A stretch of DNA of 64,000 bases from Acetobacterium woodii DSM 1030 (GTDB lineage: Bacteria; Bacillota; Clostridia; Eubacteriales; Eubacteriaceae), in NCBI RefSeq assembly GCF_000247605.1, contig NC_016894.1, forward strand, positions 2,965,732-3,029,731, written 5' to 3'. Of the stretch, positions 17,635 through 26,448 are shown piece after piece. The translations under genes and the position numbers were made by a program. The notes beneath the pieces were generated by a model, which searched no databases, was not told the origin of the DNA, and saw nothing but the letters and a program-made list of their open reading frames with translations. Each line of letters starts with the position of its first letter. Positions within the stretch are counted from its first letter, which is position 1.

Positions 17635-18699
17635 TCACATTTTTTCTATTTCTTCGATTAAAGCCGCAATAATTTCATTTTCATTGAGACTTCTAATAAT
17701 TTCACCTTTTTTAAACAGCACCGCTTTGTTTTTTCCGCCTGCAATGCCAATATCGGCCGCCTTACCTTCTCCCGGTCCGTTAACAATACAACCCATCACG
17801 GCAACTTTAATATCTTTTTCGATAAACCGCAGTTGGTTGTTAATTTCCTGGGCAATGCCAATCAAATCAATTTCGGTCCGGCCACAGGTTGGACAAGAAA
17901 TTATTTCCACCCGCGGACGTTTCCCCTGATACAAACCGATCCCGCGCAGGATATCCCGAGCCACATCAATTTCTTCCAGAGGATCTCCGGTAATTGAGAC
18001 CCGCAAGGTATCGCCTAAACCGCTTAGCAACAGATAACCAATCCCCATTGCCGATTTAACCGCCGAACTTCTCAGAATTCCGGCTTCGGTAATCCCTAAA
18101 TGAAGGGGATAATCATACTTTTTAGAAAATTGTTCATAAGAATCAATGGTAAAGCGCACATCGGAAGCTTTCATCGAAACAACCAGGTTATCAAAACCGG
18201 CCTCTTCTAACAAATGAATGTGTTTCTCAGCCGATTCCACCATCCCTTTTGGGGTTGCCCGGCCTTGATTACGGTCCAGAATTTCTTTTTCCAATGAACC
18301 GGCATTAACCCCGATTCGAATTGGAATTCGCCGTTCAGTAGCCACCGCGACAATTTCCCGAATGCCTTTTTCGGAGCCAATATTGCCCGGATTAATCCGT
18401 AACTTATCGATCCCATTTTGCATCGCCGTTAAAGCCAACTGATAGTCAAAATGAATATCCGCCACCAATGGGATGTTGATTCTTTTTTTTATCGTGGCAA
18501 TAGCATCAGCCGCCGCTTGATCCGGTACTGCCACCCGAACAATTTCGCATCCGGCCACTTCAAGCGCATTAATCTGAGCAATTGTGGCCTCAGCATCTCT
18601 GGTATCCGCGTTAGTCATCGACTGAATCGCAATGGGGTGCTCACCGCCAATTGATACCTGACCAATTTTCACAATCCGGGTCTTTTTTCTTAATTCCAT
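17635..18699 (-). CDS. ispG: IspG, 4-hydroxy-3-methylbut-2-enyl diphosphate synthase (ferredoxin/flavodoxin)
   Basis: 354 aa. It has an N-terminal TIM barrel and a C-terminal [4Fe-4S] domain with CPTCGR and GCIVNGPGE, the three cysteines and the glutamate used for cluster binding. IspG reductively opens MEcPP to HMBPP in the MEP isoprenoid pathway. The product of that pathway feeds UppS in the same operon. The ATG at 18699 follows AGGGGAAG and lies 8 bases after the rseP stop. Confidence 0.96.
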   Translation of the reverse strand: MELRKKTRIVKIGQVSIGGEHPIAIQSMTNADTRDAEATIAQINALEVAGCEIVRVAVPDQAAADAIATIKKRINIPLVADIHFDYQLALTAMQNGIDKLRINPGNIGSEKGIREIVAVATERRIPIRIGVNAGSLEKEILDRNQGRATPKGMVESAEKHIHLLEEAGFDNLVVSMKASDVRFTIDSYEQFSKKYDYPLHLGITEAGILRSSAVKSAMGIGYLLLSGLGDTLRVSITGDPLEEIDVARDILRGIGLYQGKRPRVEIISCPTCGRTEIDLIGIAQEINNQLRFIEKDIKVAVMGCIVNGPGEGKAADIGIAGGKNKAVLFKKGEIIRSLNENEIIAALIEEIEKM

Positions 18700-18707
18700 A
18701 TCTTCCC

Positions 18708-19502
18708 CTAGGATGCCAAACGCATGACATCATTAAACGCAATCAAAATTGCCAAAGCAATCAATGCCATAAAACCAAAATAATTAATTTTCATTTCCAG
18801 TTCCGGTTTCAGTTTTCGACGCGAGACAATTTCGATTAAAATAATAAAAATACGTCCGCCATCCAGCGCTGGTAGCGGAAAGAGATTAATAATCGCCAGA
18901 TTAACGCTTAGCATTGCAGTAAAAGCGAACAACATCACGACCCCACTCTCCAGAAATGTATTAACCATCGAAACCATCCCAATTGGACCGGCTAATTGAT
19001 CTAATCCGACTTGACCAGTAAACAGCATTCCAAATGACTGAAAAATCAAACCCGAAAACCGCCAGGTATTGAGCAAGGCAACCCTAATCGCGTCAAAGAT
19101 ATTTGGATGCCCCGAAAATAACGCAATAACAACTAAACACAACATGGCAAAAATGATATTCATCGCTGACCCGGCCACTAAAACCAATAATTTTTTACCC
19201 CGACTTTTGGCTTCAAAACTTCTCGGGTCAATCGGAACACTGGGATCACGGGGAATCAGATTACCATCATCATCAAATTCCGGTTCTTCACCGCGCATTT
19301 TACAAAACCCGCCAACCGGAAACGCCCGAATTGAGAATAATGTTTCTTTGCCCTGATGACCAAATAGTTTAGGCCCCATTCCAATAGCAAACTCTTCAAC
19401 AAAGATCCCGGTTTTTTTGGCGACAATAAAATGTCCAAATTCATGAACAACAACTAAAACACATAAAATCAGCAAAGTAATAAGTATGGTATATAAATTC
19501 AA
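18708..19502 (-). CDS. rseP: Site-2 zinc metalloprotease, RseP-like, lacking a PDZ domain
   Basis: 264 aa, against about 340-450 for typical RseP. HEFGH (H20, E21, H24) in the first membrane segment, the MRGEEPEF segment and the LDG motif (PLPALDGGR) in the third conserved membrane segment are present, so the active site is complete. The sequence jumps from the second membrane segment (SAMNIIFAMLCLVVIALF) directly to the post-PDZ helix (DAIRVALL..TWRFSGLIF). The periplasmic PDZ domain that normally gates substrates is missing. The gene keeps its usual place between cdsA and ispG. RseP-type enzymes cut membrane proteins inside the bilayer; the substrate here is unknown. Confidence 0.88.
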   Translation of the reverse strand: MNLYTILITLLILCVLVVVHEFGHFIVAKKTGIFVEEFAIGMGPKLFGHQGKETLFSIRAFPVGGFCKMRGEEPEFDDDGNLIPRDPSVPIDPRSFEAKSRGKKLLVLVAGSAMNIIFAMLCLVVIALFSGHPNIFDAIRVALLNTWRFSGLIFQSFGMLFTGQVGLDQLAGPIGMVSMVNTFLESGVVMLFAFTAMLSVNLAIINLFPLPALDGGRIFIILIEIVSRRKLKPELEMKINYFGFMALIALAILIAFNDVMRLAS

Positions 19503-19510
19503 AGTTTCTC

Positions 19511-20395
19511 CTATGCAATACCGATTGTTAATCGGGCAAAAATGTAAATCAAAGGAATAATAAACAAAATACTATCAAATCGGTCTAAGATTCCGCCATG
19601 ACCAGGTAAAATATGTCCAAAATCTTTTATTTTCGCCTTACGCTTGATCATCGATGCCGTTAAATCGCTACATTGTCCGGCAATACTTCCAAACACACCA
19701 ACAATCAGATATAAATACCACGGCAAAACAAAACTAAAATAAGCACTCAAAATTGAACCGTATAAAACAGTACATAAAGCTGCAACCACCAAACCGCCGA
19801 TTGATCCCGCAATGGTTTTTTTAGGGCTGATTAACGGCGCAATTTTCCGGTTTCCAATTGACTTGCCGATAAAATACGCGGCCGTATCGGTTGAAAAGGC
19901 AATCACAAAAATCATCCACATGTAATAATCACCTTTATTAACTGTTTCAAAAAGCAGTAGGTGTCCAAACATCACCGGAACATAGATTAGTCCCATCAGG
20001 GTTGCACTCGGTCGTCGAATCCCGACGTTACCAGATAAAATTTCGTAACAAAAAATAATAACAAAGGCCACCAGTAAAATCGGCATCAGAAAATAATAAT
20101 CCAGTTTAATAGTGACCATTAATGCGGCCGCTAAGATGAGCATCAACAACACATTGATCCGGGGATCTAAAAGACGATTTACCGCTCCGGTGTATTCAAA
20201 AATTCCAACCAATACCAGTAGCGAAACTCCCACCATCAGAATAACACCGCCGTAATATAAAACGGCAATAAGCAGCGGCAGACCAATCAGCCCCGTCCAG
20301 ATACGTGTTGTCATCGAACTTTTCTCAGCCTGTCTGCTTTTAGCTCTTATTCGTTCTGCTCTTCTCGTTGAGATATTTCTATTCGGCTGATCCAT
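19511..20395 (-). CDS. cdsA: CdsA, phosphatidate cytidylyltransferase
   Basis: 294 aa with about eight membrane helices. It carries the family signature SDLTASMIKRKAKIKDFG followed by PGHGGILDRFDSI near the C terminus, and KKTIAGSIGG before it. The enzyme makes CDP-diacylglycerol from phosphatidate and CTP for phospholipid synthesis. The N terminus carries about 27 extra, mostly charged residues before the first helix; a start at the internal Met (MTTRIWTG) is possible. The chosen ATG overlaps the end of uppS by 17 bases and has AAAGGA upstream. Confidence 0.95.
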   Translation of the reverse strand: MDQPNRNISTRRAERIRAKSRQAEKSSMTTRIWTGLIGLPLLIAVLYYGGVILMVGVSLLVLVGIFEYTGAVNRLLDPRINVLLMLILAAALMVTIKLDYYFLMPILLVAFVIIFCYEILSGNVGIRRPSATLMGLIYVPVMFGHLLLFETVNKGDYYMWMIFVIAFSTDTAAYFIGKSIGNRKIAPLISPKKTIAGSIGGLVVAALCTVLYGSILSAYFSFVLPWYLYLIVGVFGSIAGQCSDLTASMIKRKAKIKDFGHILPGHGGILDRFDSILFIIPLIYIFARLTIGIA

Positions 20396-21089
20396 AACGC
20401 CGATTCCTTTTTTGATAATTTTCGATCATTTCATAATAGTTATCCACTTCAAAATCAGGCCAATAAATATCGGTAAACATAAATTCAGTATAGGCCAATT
20501 GCCAGAGCATAAAATTACTGATCCGACTTTCTCCGCTAGTACGAATTAACAAATCCGGGTCCGCCTGTCCTTTGGTATAAAGATGATCACTGATATTTTG
20601 TTCCGTCAGATCTTCCGGTTTAATCCCTTTTGCAACAATTTCTTTAACCGCCTGGAGGATATCATCCCGGCCCCCATAATTAAAGGCAATGTTTAAAATA
20701 AGACCGGTATTTCCAGCAGTTATTTCCATCGCCTTTATTGATGCCTCGCGCACTTTTTCACCAAGTCCGTTCAAATTGCCGATAACATTTATTTTAACAT
20801 TATTTTGATGTAATTCACCAACCTCTTTATGAAAATATTCAACCGCAATATTCATCAGTCCGGTGACTTCTTCGTTACTTCTTTTCCAATTCTCGGTTGA
20901 AAAAGCATATACTGTTAATATTTTTATTCCGGCATCGGACGATGCCCGAACAATTTTCTTTAAAGTTTTCATCCCGGCATTGTGGCCAAATAAACGCGGA
21001 CGATTTTTAGCTTTTGCCCAACGGCCATTGCCGTCCATAATTATGGCTATATGCGTCGGCAGATTATCTTTTTTTAACTGTCTGGTCAT
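20379..21089 (-). CDS. uppS: UppS, undecaprenyl diphosphate synthase (cis-prenyltransferase)
   Basis: 236 aa. It has the substrate-binding HIAIIMDGNGRWA with the catalytic Asp, FNYGGRDDI, and the C-terminal PDLLIRTSGE plus WQLAYTEF. It condenses isopentenyl units onto farnesyl diphosphate to make the C55 carrier lipid for peptidoglycan. It is the first gene of the lipid/isoprenoid/polC operon, with a good promoter 60 bases upstream. Confidence 0.96.
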   Translation of the reverse strand: MTRQLKKDNLPTHIAIIMDGNGRWAKAKNRPRLFGHNAGMKTLKKIVRASSDAGIKILTVYAFSTENWKRSNEEVTGLMNIAVEYFHKEVGELHQNNVKINVIGNLNGLGEKVREASIKAMEITAGNTGLILNIAFNYGGRDDILQAVKEIVAKGIKPEDLTEQNISDHLYTKGQADPDLLIRTSGESRISNFMLWQLAYTEFMFTDIYWPDFEVDNYYEMIENYQKRNRRYGSAE

Positions 21090-21150
21090 ATTGCACCCCT
21101 ATTTCTCACGTATAAACGCATTTCTTTTTGGTCTTGATTATTCTTTTAAT

Positions 21151-21179
21151 ATTATATGCTATTTTAAAAGATTTGTAAA
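21151..21179 (-). promoter_or_regulatory. Promoter of the uppS-polC operon
   Basis: Minus strand -35 TTTACA (21174-21179), 17-base spacer, perfect -10 TATAAT (21151-21156). Confidence 0.75.
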
Positions 21180-21251
21180 TTCTATCGCACGGGGATGCTC
21201 CCAAACAAGATTTATTTAAGACTCATTTGCCACTAAATTAATACAAATGCC

Positions 21252-21288
21252 AAAAAAGGATAAAATCCCAGAGAAAGTCTGAGATTTT
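21252..21288 (-). terminator. Candidate terminator after the YheO-like regulator gene
   Basis: Stem 21262-21272 with 21278-21288 (one mismatch), followed after three bases by T6 on the minus strand. It is about 190 bases past the stop codon. The rest of 21180-21480 has no gene; a loosely Fur-like sequence is at 21309-21323. Confidence 0.5.
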
Positions 21289-21480
21289 CCTGGAAATTAT
21301 TGTGAAAATGAGAATTATTGTTATCACTATAACATCTTTTGTTCAAAAAGTAAACGATTAAATACAAAATATATTATTATTATTTGTTTTAATAATAACC
21401 TTAATCAATTTAACGTTTGTTTTTCTGATTTTGTTTATGTTTATCTCTCTTGCCGCGACTTTAATTAATCTTTCAGTATT

Positions 21481-22125
21481 TTATTTCTTTGTTAATGAAA
21501 TATAGCGGTAAAGGGTCGGAACTGAAACCCCCATACAATTAGCTAAATACCAAACCGTTCCTTTAACCGAAAAGGTCCCCATTTTGTCTAACTTTCCGAC
21601 CAACTCAACTTTTTCATCCTTAGAAAGAAATTTCAACTTTTTTAATAAGTCTTGCGAAATATGATTCAAATTATTGTCAACCAGTTCTTTGACGTCAATA
21701 CTAATTTTTTGGGGCCCTCTTTCTTTGTTATCATTTTCAACAATTGGCGACTTAATCATTTTGTTTAAAAGATCCCTGGCGGCAATCAATTCATGACAAT
21801 CCGAATTGATACAGATCATCCCAATCAGCCCTTCATTTTCGTCTTTAATAAACCATGATGCCGACTTGATACTTTCCTTTTTATGGAATTTTTGGGGTTC
21901 GTTATTCATATAGGGAACTTTTTTATGAATCTCACTTCTTAAAATTCTAAGGTTTATTTCGGTGATTGGATCACCCACCTGTCGTCCGCTAATCTGTCCA
22001 TTACGGATGGCAACAACCGAATGATGCCAATCGGTTAAGTCATGCAAAACAACTTCGGTATTTTCTCCCATAAATTCTGCCAGAAAATCTACCAGCGTAA
22101 CATATGTTTCCAGTTTTTTATTCAT
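21481..22125 (-). CDS. YheO/DauR-type transcriptional regulator (PAS-like domain plus HTH)
   Basis: 214 aa. The N-terminal YheO-like PAS domain covers about residues 1-110 (GENTEVVLHDL, then WHHSVVAIRNG) and is followed by a C-terminal helix-turn-helix (KGTVWYLANCMGVSVPTLYR). Family members sense small ligands; DauR controls D-arginine use. The ATG at 22125 is chosen because GGGAGGAC lies directly upstream; an earlier ATG at 22149 lacks a site. It is the last gene of a HAD-RidA-regulator run, so it may control imine or amino-acid metabolism. Ligand and targets are unknown. Confidence 0.82.
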   Translation of the reverse strand: MNKKLETYVTLVDFLAEFMGENTEVVLHDLTDWHHSVVAIRNGQISGRQVGDPITEINLRILRSEIHKKVPYMNNEPQKFHKKESIKSASWFIKDENEGLIGMICINSDCHELIAARDLLNKMIKSPIVENDNKERGPQKISIDVKELVDNNLNHISQDLLKKLKFLSKDEKVELVGKLDKMGTFSVKGTVWYLANCMGVSVPTLYRYISLTKK

Positions 22126-22183
22126 CAGTCCTCCCTGTTCCTGGTTCATTTAAATCTTTACGGATTATTAAAACCAAGAAGAT

Positions 22184-22219
22184 ACCCATGGCTGCCGATC
22201 ACAAAGCACAACCATGGGT
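22184..22219. other. Hairpin between ridA and the YheO-like gene
   Basis: A perfect 8-bp stem ACCCATGG/CCATGGGT with a 20-base loop. T-rich sequence follows on the plus strand (TTTATT) and less clearly on the minus strand. It may be a weak terminator or an intercistronic mRNA element. Confidence 0.4.
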
Positions 22220-22252
22220 TTTATTAAAACGTTATTTAATTATTTACAATGC

Positions 22253-22636
22253 TTATTTTACCGCGATCACTTCAATTTCAAACAAGGCCGCTTTGGGTAA
22301 AGCAGCCACCTCCACGCAGGAGCGGGCCGGATACTCCGACTGATCTTTGAAGAAATCGGCATAGATTTCATTAACTGTGGCAAAGTCAGCCATGTCGGCT
22401 AAAAAAATGGTGGTTTTAACAATATTTTTGCGCGTAAAACTAACATGGTTTAAAACAATGTCGAGATTTTCTAAAGCTCTTTTCGTTTGACTCACAATCC
22501 CTGCTACTAATTCTCCGGTTTCCGGGATTAAACCCAGTTGGCCGGAAACATAAAGTGTCTCGCCTACCAAATAAGCATGGGAATAAGGGCCCACTGCGGC
22601 TGGTGCCTGATCGGCAATAATTGCTTGTTTATTCAT
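22253..22636 (-). CDS. ridA: RidA, 2-iminobutanoate/2-iminopropanoate deaminase
   Basis: 127 aa. The RidA signature is present: PAAVGPYSHA at the N terminus, GQLGL, and the C-terminal PARSCVEVAALPK with the catalytic Arg and the ligand-binding region, then LFEIEVIAV. RidA hydrolyses reactive enamines and imines released by PLP enzymes. The start at 22636 has AAGGAG 9 bases upstream; an earlier ATG at 22660 is less likely. It lies between a HAD phosphatase and a YheO-type regulator. Confidence 0.93.
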   Translation of the reverse strand: MNKQAIIADQAPAAVGPYSHAYLVGETLYVSGQLGLIPETGELVAGIVSQTKRALENLDIVLNHVSFTRKNIVKTTIFLADMADFATVNEIYADFFKDQSEYPARSCVEVAALPKAALFEIEVIAVK

Positions 22637-22667
22637 TTTCTTTTTCTCCTTAAAATTCATTATTCAT

Positions 22668-23498
22668 TTAAGCTAAAACCAATTTTTCGATGGCGTGAGC
22701 AACGCCATCTTCGAAATACGGTAAAGTGATATGCTTCGCCGTCGCCTTAACATCTTCAGAAGCATTTCCCATCGCAACGCTCATCCCGGCGAACTCCAAC
22801 ATCCGCAAATCATTATCACTGTCACCAATTGCCATCACATTTTCCGGTTGCAAATCTAACGCTTTGCATAATTGTTTTAAACCGTCTCCTTTATTGGCTG
22901 AGCGATGATTAACCTCAATATTATTGGCAATCGCTTTAGTCAGCGTGACGCCATAAATTCTGGAGAACTTCTGCCACAGGACCCGGAAATTATTATCATT
23001 AAGTAAGGGAATATTAATTTTCTCAATTTCCGCGGCATGTTCCATCGTAAAATCGAACACATTTTCAACCTTGTTTGCCTTGCTTTTAATAAAAGCCAGC
23101 AAGTCTTTTGACACCCCTTTTTTGTCTCGAATCATCTCAAAATAACGCAACTCACTATAGGATTGCCCGTGATAATAAACTTCGCAAAATAGATTGCGGC
23201 GCGTCAAGGTGGTAATAATTTTTTTAACGCTTCCTGCTCCCAAGTAATTACTACTAATAATTTCATGCGTATTTAAATTCGTAACCGCTGCCCCATTTGA
23301 AGTCACCGCATAATTTATTCCCGGAATGCTAACAACTGATTCAGGTAATTGTTCTAAAATTCGACCAGTCGATGGCACCACGTGGATGCCTTTGGCAATC
23401 GCTTTTTCCAATACGCTCCGCGTTCGCGAAGAGATTGAAAAATAATCATTCTGAAGGGTTGTTCCGTCCATGTCCAAAGCAATTAATTTTATATCCAT
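22668..23498 (-). CDS. HAD-superfamily Cof-type phosphatase
   Basis: 276 aa. Motif I DMDGTTL with the nucleophile Asp, motif II as SNGAA, a C2B-type cap in the middle, and motif IV GDSDNDLRML. Cof/YidA-like enzymes dephosphorylate sugar phosphates, nucleotides or FMN with broad specificity, so no exact substrate can be given. It is the first gene of the HAD-ridA-regulator run, 31 bases ahead of ridA. Confidence 0.9.
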   Translation of the reverse strand: MDIKLIALDMDGTTLQNDYFSISSRTRSVLEKAIAKGIHVVPSTGRILEQLPESVVSIPGINYAVTSNGAAVTNLNTHEIISSNYLGAGSVKKIITTLTRRNLFCEVYYHGQSYSELRYFEMIRDKKGVSKDLLAFIKSKANKVENVFDFTMEHAAEIEKINIPLLNDNNFRVLWQKFSRIYGVTLTKAIANNIEVNHRSANKGDGLKQLCKALDLQPENVMAIGDSDNDLRMLEFAGMSVAMGNASEDVKATAKHITLPYFEDGVAHAIEKLVLA

Positions 23499-23612
23499 GG
23501 TTCACTCCGTTTCCATTTTTCTCATTTTTAATCGTATTAAATCATTCTCTAATAGTTTAACACAAGAAAATGAGCTTTTCACCAAGTAAGCCTTTACAAG
23601 TTTGGTATTTTT

Positions 23613-24254
23613 TTAAAAGCGGACTTCTTGTTTTAAAATTTGAATCGGTTTATCCGAAAACGTTAAAACCACCTGCGCCAACCCTTTAATTTCAAATTCA
23701 TTATGGCTGACAAAAATAACCGTCCGTTTATCCTGTTCCCAAATTTTTAAAAAATCGTCAATCAGCCGTTGTTTTAGTGATTCGTCCAAACTGCTAAACG
23801 GTTCATCCATCAATAACAACTCCGAAGGATGCAAAAAAGCCCTGGCAATGGAAACCCGCTGTCGCATTCCGCCGCTTAATTCCTGCGGATAATAACCACT
23901 TTCGGTCCCCAAACCGACCAATTCTAACATTGCCTTAATCTCCCGATCATGGCGACAATTTTTTTTGACGGATGTTTCCGGAAAGATAAAACGCAAATTC
24001 TCCTGGACCGTCAGCCACGGCAATAACCGGGGTTCCTGAAAAATATATGAGATTGATTGGGAATTAATGCCTTCAATACTGCCACTATCCGGTTGTATCA
24101 AGCCGCTACACAGATTTAGCAGCGTCGTTTTTCCGGCTCCCGAAGGGCCGAGAATGCCGGTGATTTTATTTTTTTCGAAGACCAGGTTAAAATTATCAAA
24201 TATAACTTCTTCACCATATTTTTTACTCAGATTTTTTATGATAATCGCCATCAT
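23613..24254 (-). CDS. ABC importer ATPase (NitT/TauT-type)
   Basis: 213 aa. Walker A GPSGAGKT, Q-loop FQEPRLLPWL, signature LSGGMRQR, Walker B LLLMDEPFSSLD and H-loop FVSHNEFE. The FQEPRLLPW form is typical of nitrate/sulfonate/taurine and thiamine-precursor type importers. Its ATG overlaps the permease stop (ATGA), a mark of translational coupling. It is the last gene of a TM1266-binding protein-permease-ATPase operon. Confidence 0.9.
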   Translation of the reverse strand: MMAIIIKNLSKKYGEEVIFDNFNLVFEKNKITGILGPSGAGKTTLLNLCSGLIQPDSGSIEGINSQSISYIFQEPRLLPWLTVQENLRFIFPETSVKKNCRHDREIKAMLELVGLGTESGYYPQELSGGMRQRVSIARAFLHPSELLLMDEPFSSLDESLKQRLIDDFLKIWEQDKRTVIFVSHNEFEIKGLAQVVLTFSDKPIQILKQEVRF

Positions 24255-25033
24255 ACCGCTCCCTTCCGGTTATTTCTGGCAATCATATAAAGCGTTACCT
24301 TTTCGATGATCAAACTGCAAATCACAATAACCAGGGTCCAGGAAAAAAGCAAATCGGTTTCCAGATATATTTTGGTGTAATAAAGATTCATCCCAATCGA
24401 TGGCAAGGCATTGGCCAGCACTTCCGCCGTGACCGTCACCTTCCAGCCTAATCCAATCACATTCATCAATGCTGAGATGGCATACGGTTTTATGGATGGC
24501 ATATAAATATTTCTGATTATTTTTTTTTGATCAACATTATAAATTTTAGCCATCTGCAACAATTTTGGATCGGTCGACCTTACACCTTGCACCACATTTG
24601 TCCAAGTCACGGGAAAACAAACAAGAAAGGTGACGATTAACGGGACTACTCCGGATACGACCCAGAGATTAATCAAAATAATAACCGAAACTACGGGTAA
24701 CGACCGAATCGTACTGACAAACGGATTCATGACTTCGTAAAAAGGATGATAAAGTCCGCCAATCAATCCCAAACCGTAACCCAGTAAAACCGAAATAAGG
24801 ACGCCGCCAAAAACCCGAAATAAGGTTGACCCAATGCTCACAAAAAACTTAAAATCCCCTGCCAGGACAAAAACACCTTGCAGGGTTGCAAGCGGTGCTG
24901 GCAGCACCAGCGGGCTATTCACCCACTGCGCTGCCAGTGCCCAAAGTGCCACCCAAAAAAGAGCGATGGCAATATTTTTGATTACTTTTTGGAACTGTTT
25001 ATTGAGTTTATTGTCCAAGAATGTAGAAATCAT
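24251..25033 (-). CDS. ABC importer permease (NitT/TauT-type)
   Basis: About 260 aa with six membrane helices. The cytoplasmic EAA-like loop reads ATDP-type helix then NIYMPSIKPYAISALMNVIG. It forms the channel for the adjacent binding protein and ATPase. The start is uncertain: the reading frame opens upstream at a TTG (25069), but the ATG at 25033 is preferred. Both overlap the end of the binding-protein gene, implying coupling. Confidence 0.87.
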   Translation of the reverse strand: MISTFLDNKLNKQFQKVIKNIAIALFWVALWALAAQWVNSPLVLPAPLATLQGVFVLAGDFKFFVSIGSTLFRVFGGVLISVLLGYGLGLIGGLYHPFYEVMNPFVSTIRSLPVVSVIILINLWVVSGVVPLIVTFLVCFPVTWTNVVQGVRSTDPKLLQMAKIYNVDQKKIIRNIYMPSIKPYAISALMNVIGLGWKVTVTAEVLANALPSIGMNLYYTKIYLETDLLFSWTLVIVICSLIIEKVTLYMIARNNRKGAV

Positions 25034-26006
25034 CACCAGGAACTTTTCCCCCCACTGCTTTTGGTTCAAAATCTGCTAATATGGTGTAATAATCGTTCAG
25101 CGATTTTTTTGCCTCTTTAGCTGGTATAAAAACAATATTACAATTTGGAATCGCTTTTTCCGCCAATACCGCATCCGTCATAATACCTGCAGCAACAATA
25201 TTTTTTGCGCCTTCGGCAGGATTATTATTCACTGAATCAATCGAACTGTGATAGGACTCCATAAATTTATCAAATACTTTGGGATTGGCTTGTGCCCATT
25301 CTTTGTTAACGACCAAAGCCGTCATTTCTAATTGCGAACCAGCATTGGCCTCTTCCCAGGCTTTCGAGAGATCCACGGCCACTTTAATATTTGGTTTTTT
25401 TGACGTAATCGTGGTCACAAATGGTTCCGGAAGTAATGCGATGCTGGCTTGACCAGCCGCTAATTGGGTAACCACTTCACTGTGTTCGGCGACATAATTA
25501 ATTGTTACATCAACCCCTGGGGTTAAACCATTTTTCTGCAATAAATAATTAAGTACATATTCCGGTGTCGAACCTTGCCCGCTGGCAACAATGGTTTTTC
25601 CTTTTAAATCGGCAATACTCGTAACCCCGGCGTTTTCATCGGCCACGATGTACAAAACCCCCAAAGTATTTACCGAACCTAACACCACGGCTCCTTCCGT
25701 TTTATTAAATAACACTGCCGCTAAATTACTGGGCAGTGCCGCGATCTGAAAATCACCGCTGATAACGCCAGCCGTTAACTGTTCCGGAGCGCCTGCGACA
25801 GTAAACTCAGTAGTGACATTTTCGCCCAGATCAACGCCATTGACAATCATCTCTGCCATCCCCATTCCAGTGGGACCGGCCAGCGTTCCCACCTTAACCG
25901 TTTGCGGATCAGCCGCCTTTGTCTGGCAGGCGCTAAGACCGAGAGCCACGACCAGCATGATACTTAATACCATTAGCCATTTTTTATTTTTCACTTTTTT
26001 CAACAT
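25008..26006 (-). CDS. ABC importer substrate-binding lipoprotein (NMT1/ThiY-like)
   Basis: 332 aa. Lipoprotein signal with lipobox LSAC (residues about 24-27). The mature protein has the GTLAGPTGMGMAEMI opening and GKTIVASGQGSTPEYVLNYL, as in NMT1/SsuA-type binding proteins found widely in clostridia. The ligand is not known for this subgroup; thiamine precursors, sulfonates or others are possible. It overlaps the TM1266-like gene by 23 bases and the permease by about 26. Confidence 0.87.
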   Translation of the reverse strand: MLKKVKNKKWLMVLSIMLVVALGLSACQTKAADPQTVKVGTLAGPTGMGMAEMIVNGVDLGENVTTEFTVAGAPEQLTAGVISGDFQIAALPSNLAAVLFNKTEGAVVLGSVNTLGVLYIVADENAGVTSIADLKGKTIVASGQGSTPEYVLNYLLQKNGLTPGVDVTINYVAEHSEVVTQLAAGQASIALLPEPFVTTITSKKPNIKVAVDLSKAWEEANAGSQLEMTALVVNKEWAQANPKVFDKFMESYHSSIDSVNNNPAEGAKNIVAAGIMTDAVLAEKAIPNCNIVFIPAKEAKKSLNDYYTILADFEPKAVGGKVPGDDFYILGQ

Positions 26007-26283
26007 CTTTTTGGGTATCCTTTTCTATAAATTCTTTTTTTGAAACTGTTAACTTTGAATGTACTGCTTCTAATTTACCCAACCGTCCATTTAAAGAATT
26101 AATCGCATTCATATTTCCACATAAGGTGATACAGATAATCGAAATCCCTTTGTCTGCCAGCGGTAAACCCATTCGGCCAATGACCAATGACTGATACTCG
26201 GCAATGATCCGATTAAATTCTTCCTGCACTGCTTTGGGATTATCAACAATAGCGGTAAGCACTGCGACGCGTTCGATGATCAC
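25984..26283 (-). CDS. TM1266-like putative iron-only hydrogenase system regulator (ACT/NikR-C fold)
   Basis: 99 aa. The pattern RVAVLTAIVDNP..AVQEEFN, GRMGLPLADKGISIICI, INSLNGRLGKLEAVHSK fits the TM1266 family, small proteins named for linkage to FeFe-hydrogenase maturation genes. They have a ligand-binding ferredoxin-like fold and no DNA-binding domain. The start is GTG at 26283 with AGGAG 5 bases upstream. Here it heads an ABC-import operon, so it may sense the imported compound. The charged C-terminal tail KDTQKDVEKSEK is longer than usual. Confidence 0.83.
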   Translation of the reverse strand: MIIERVAVLTAIVDNPKAVQEEFNRIIAEYQSLVIGRMGLPLADKGISIICITLCGNMNAINSLNGRLGKLEAVHSKLTVSKKEFIEKDTQKDVEKSEK

Positions 26284-26448
26284 TCACTCCTTTCCTAATC
26301 CGCATTAGGTAATTGCGAAAATGCCGTGAGCTTTAGGCCCAGTTTCGTAGTTACCTATAATCCGCATGAAAACAGGTTTTCAAAACGACCGTTTTGAACA
26401 AACTAATGTAAATAGCTACCAGCCTTTCACAATCAGCTACATCTTTCG
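26284..26448 (-). promoter_or_regulatory. Structured leader next to the TM1266-ABC operon start
   Basis: The minus-strand leader can fold into a hairpin pairing 26306-26312 with 26351-26357 (plus 26316-26320 with 26343-26347). A small hairpin at 26294-26309 next to the ribosome site uses overlapping bases, so the two exclude each other. A perfect 9-bp inverted repeat with a 2-base centre is at 26379-26398. This looks like a cis-regulatory RNA, but I do not recognise a known riboswitch class. Confidence 0.4.

Noticed and set aside
21309-21323. Fur-box-like sequence TGAGAATTATTGTTA
   Set aside because: It lies upstream of uppS, not an iron gene, and far from its -10. AT-rich DNA makes such a match likely by chance.
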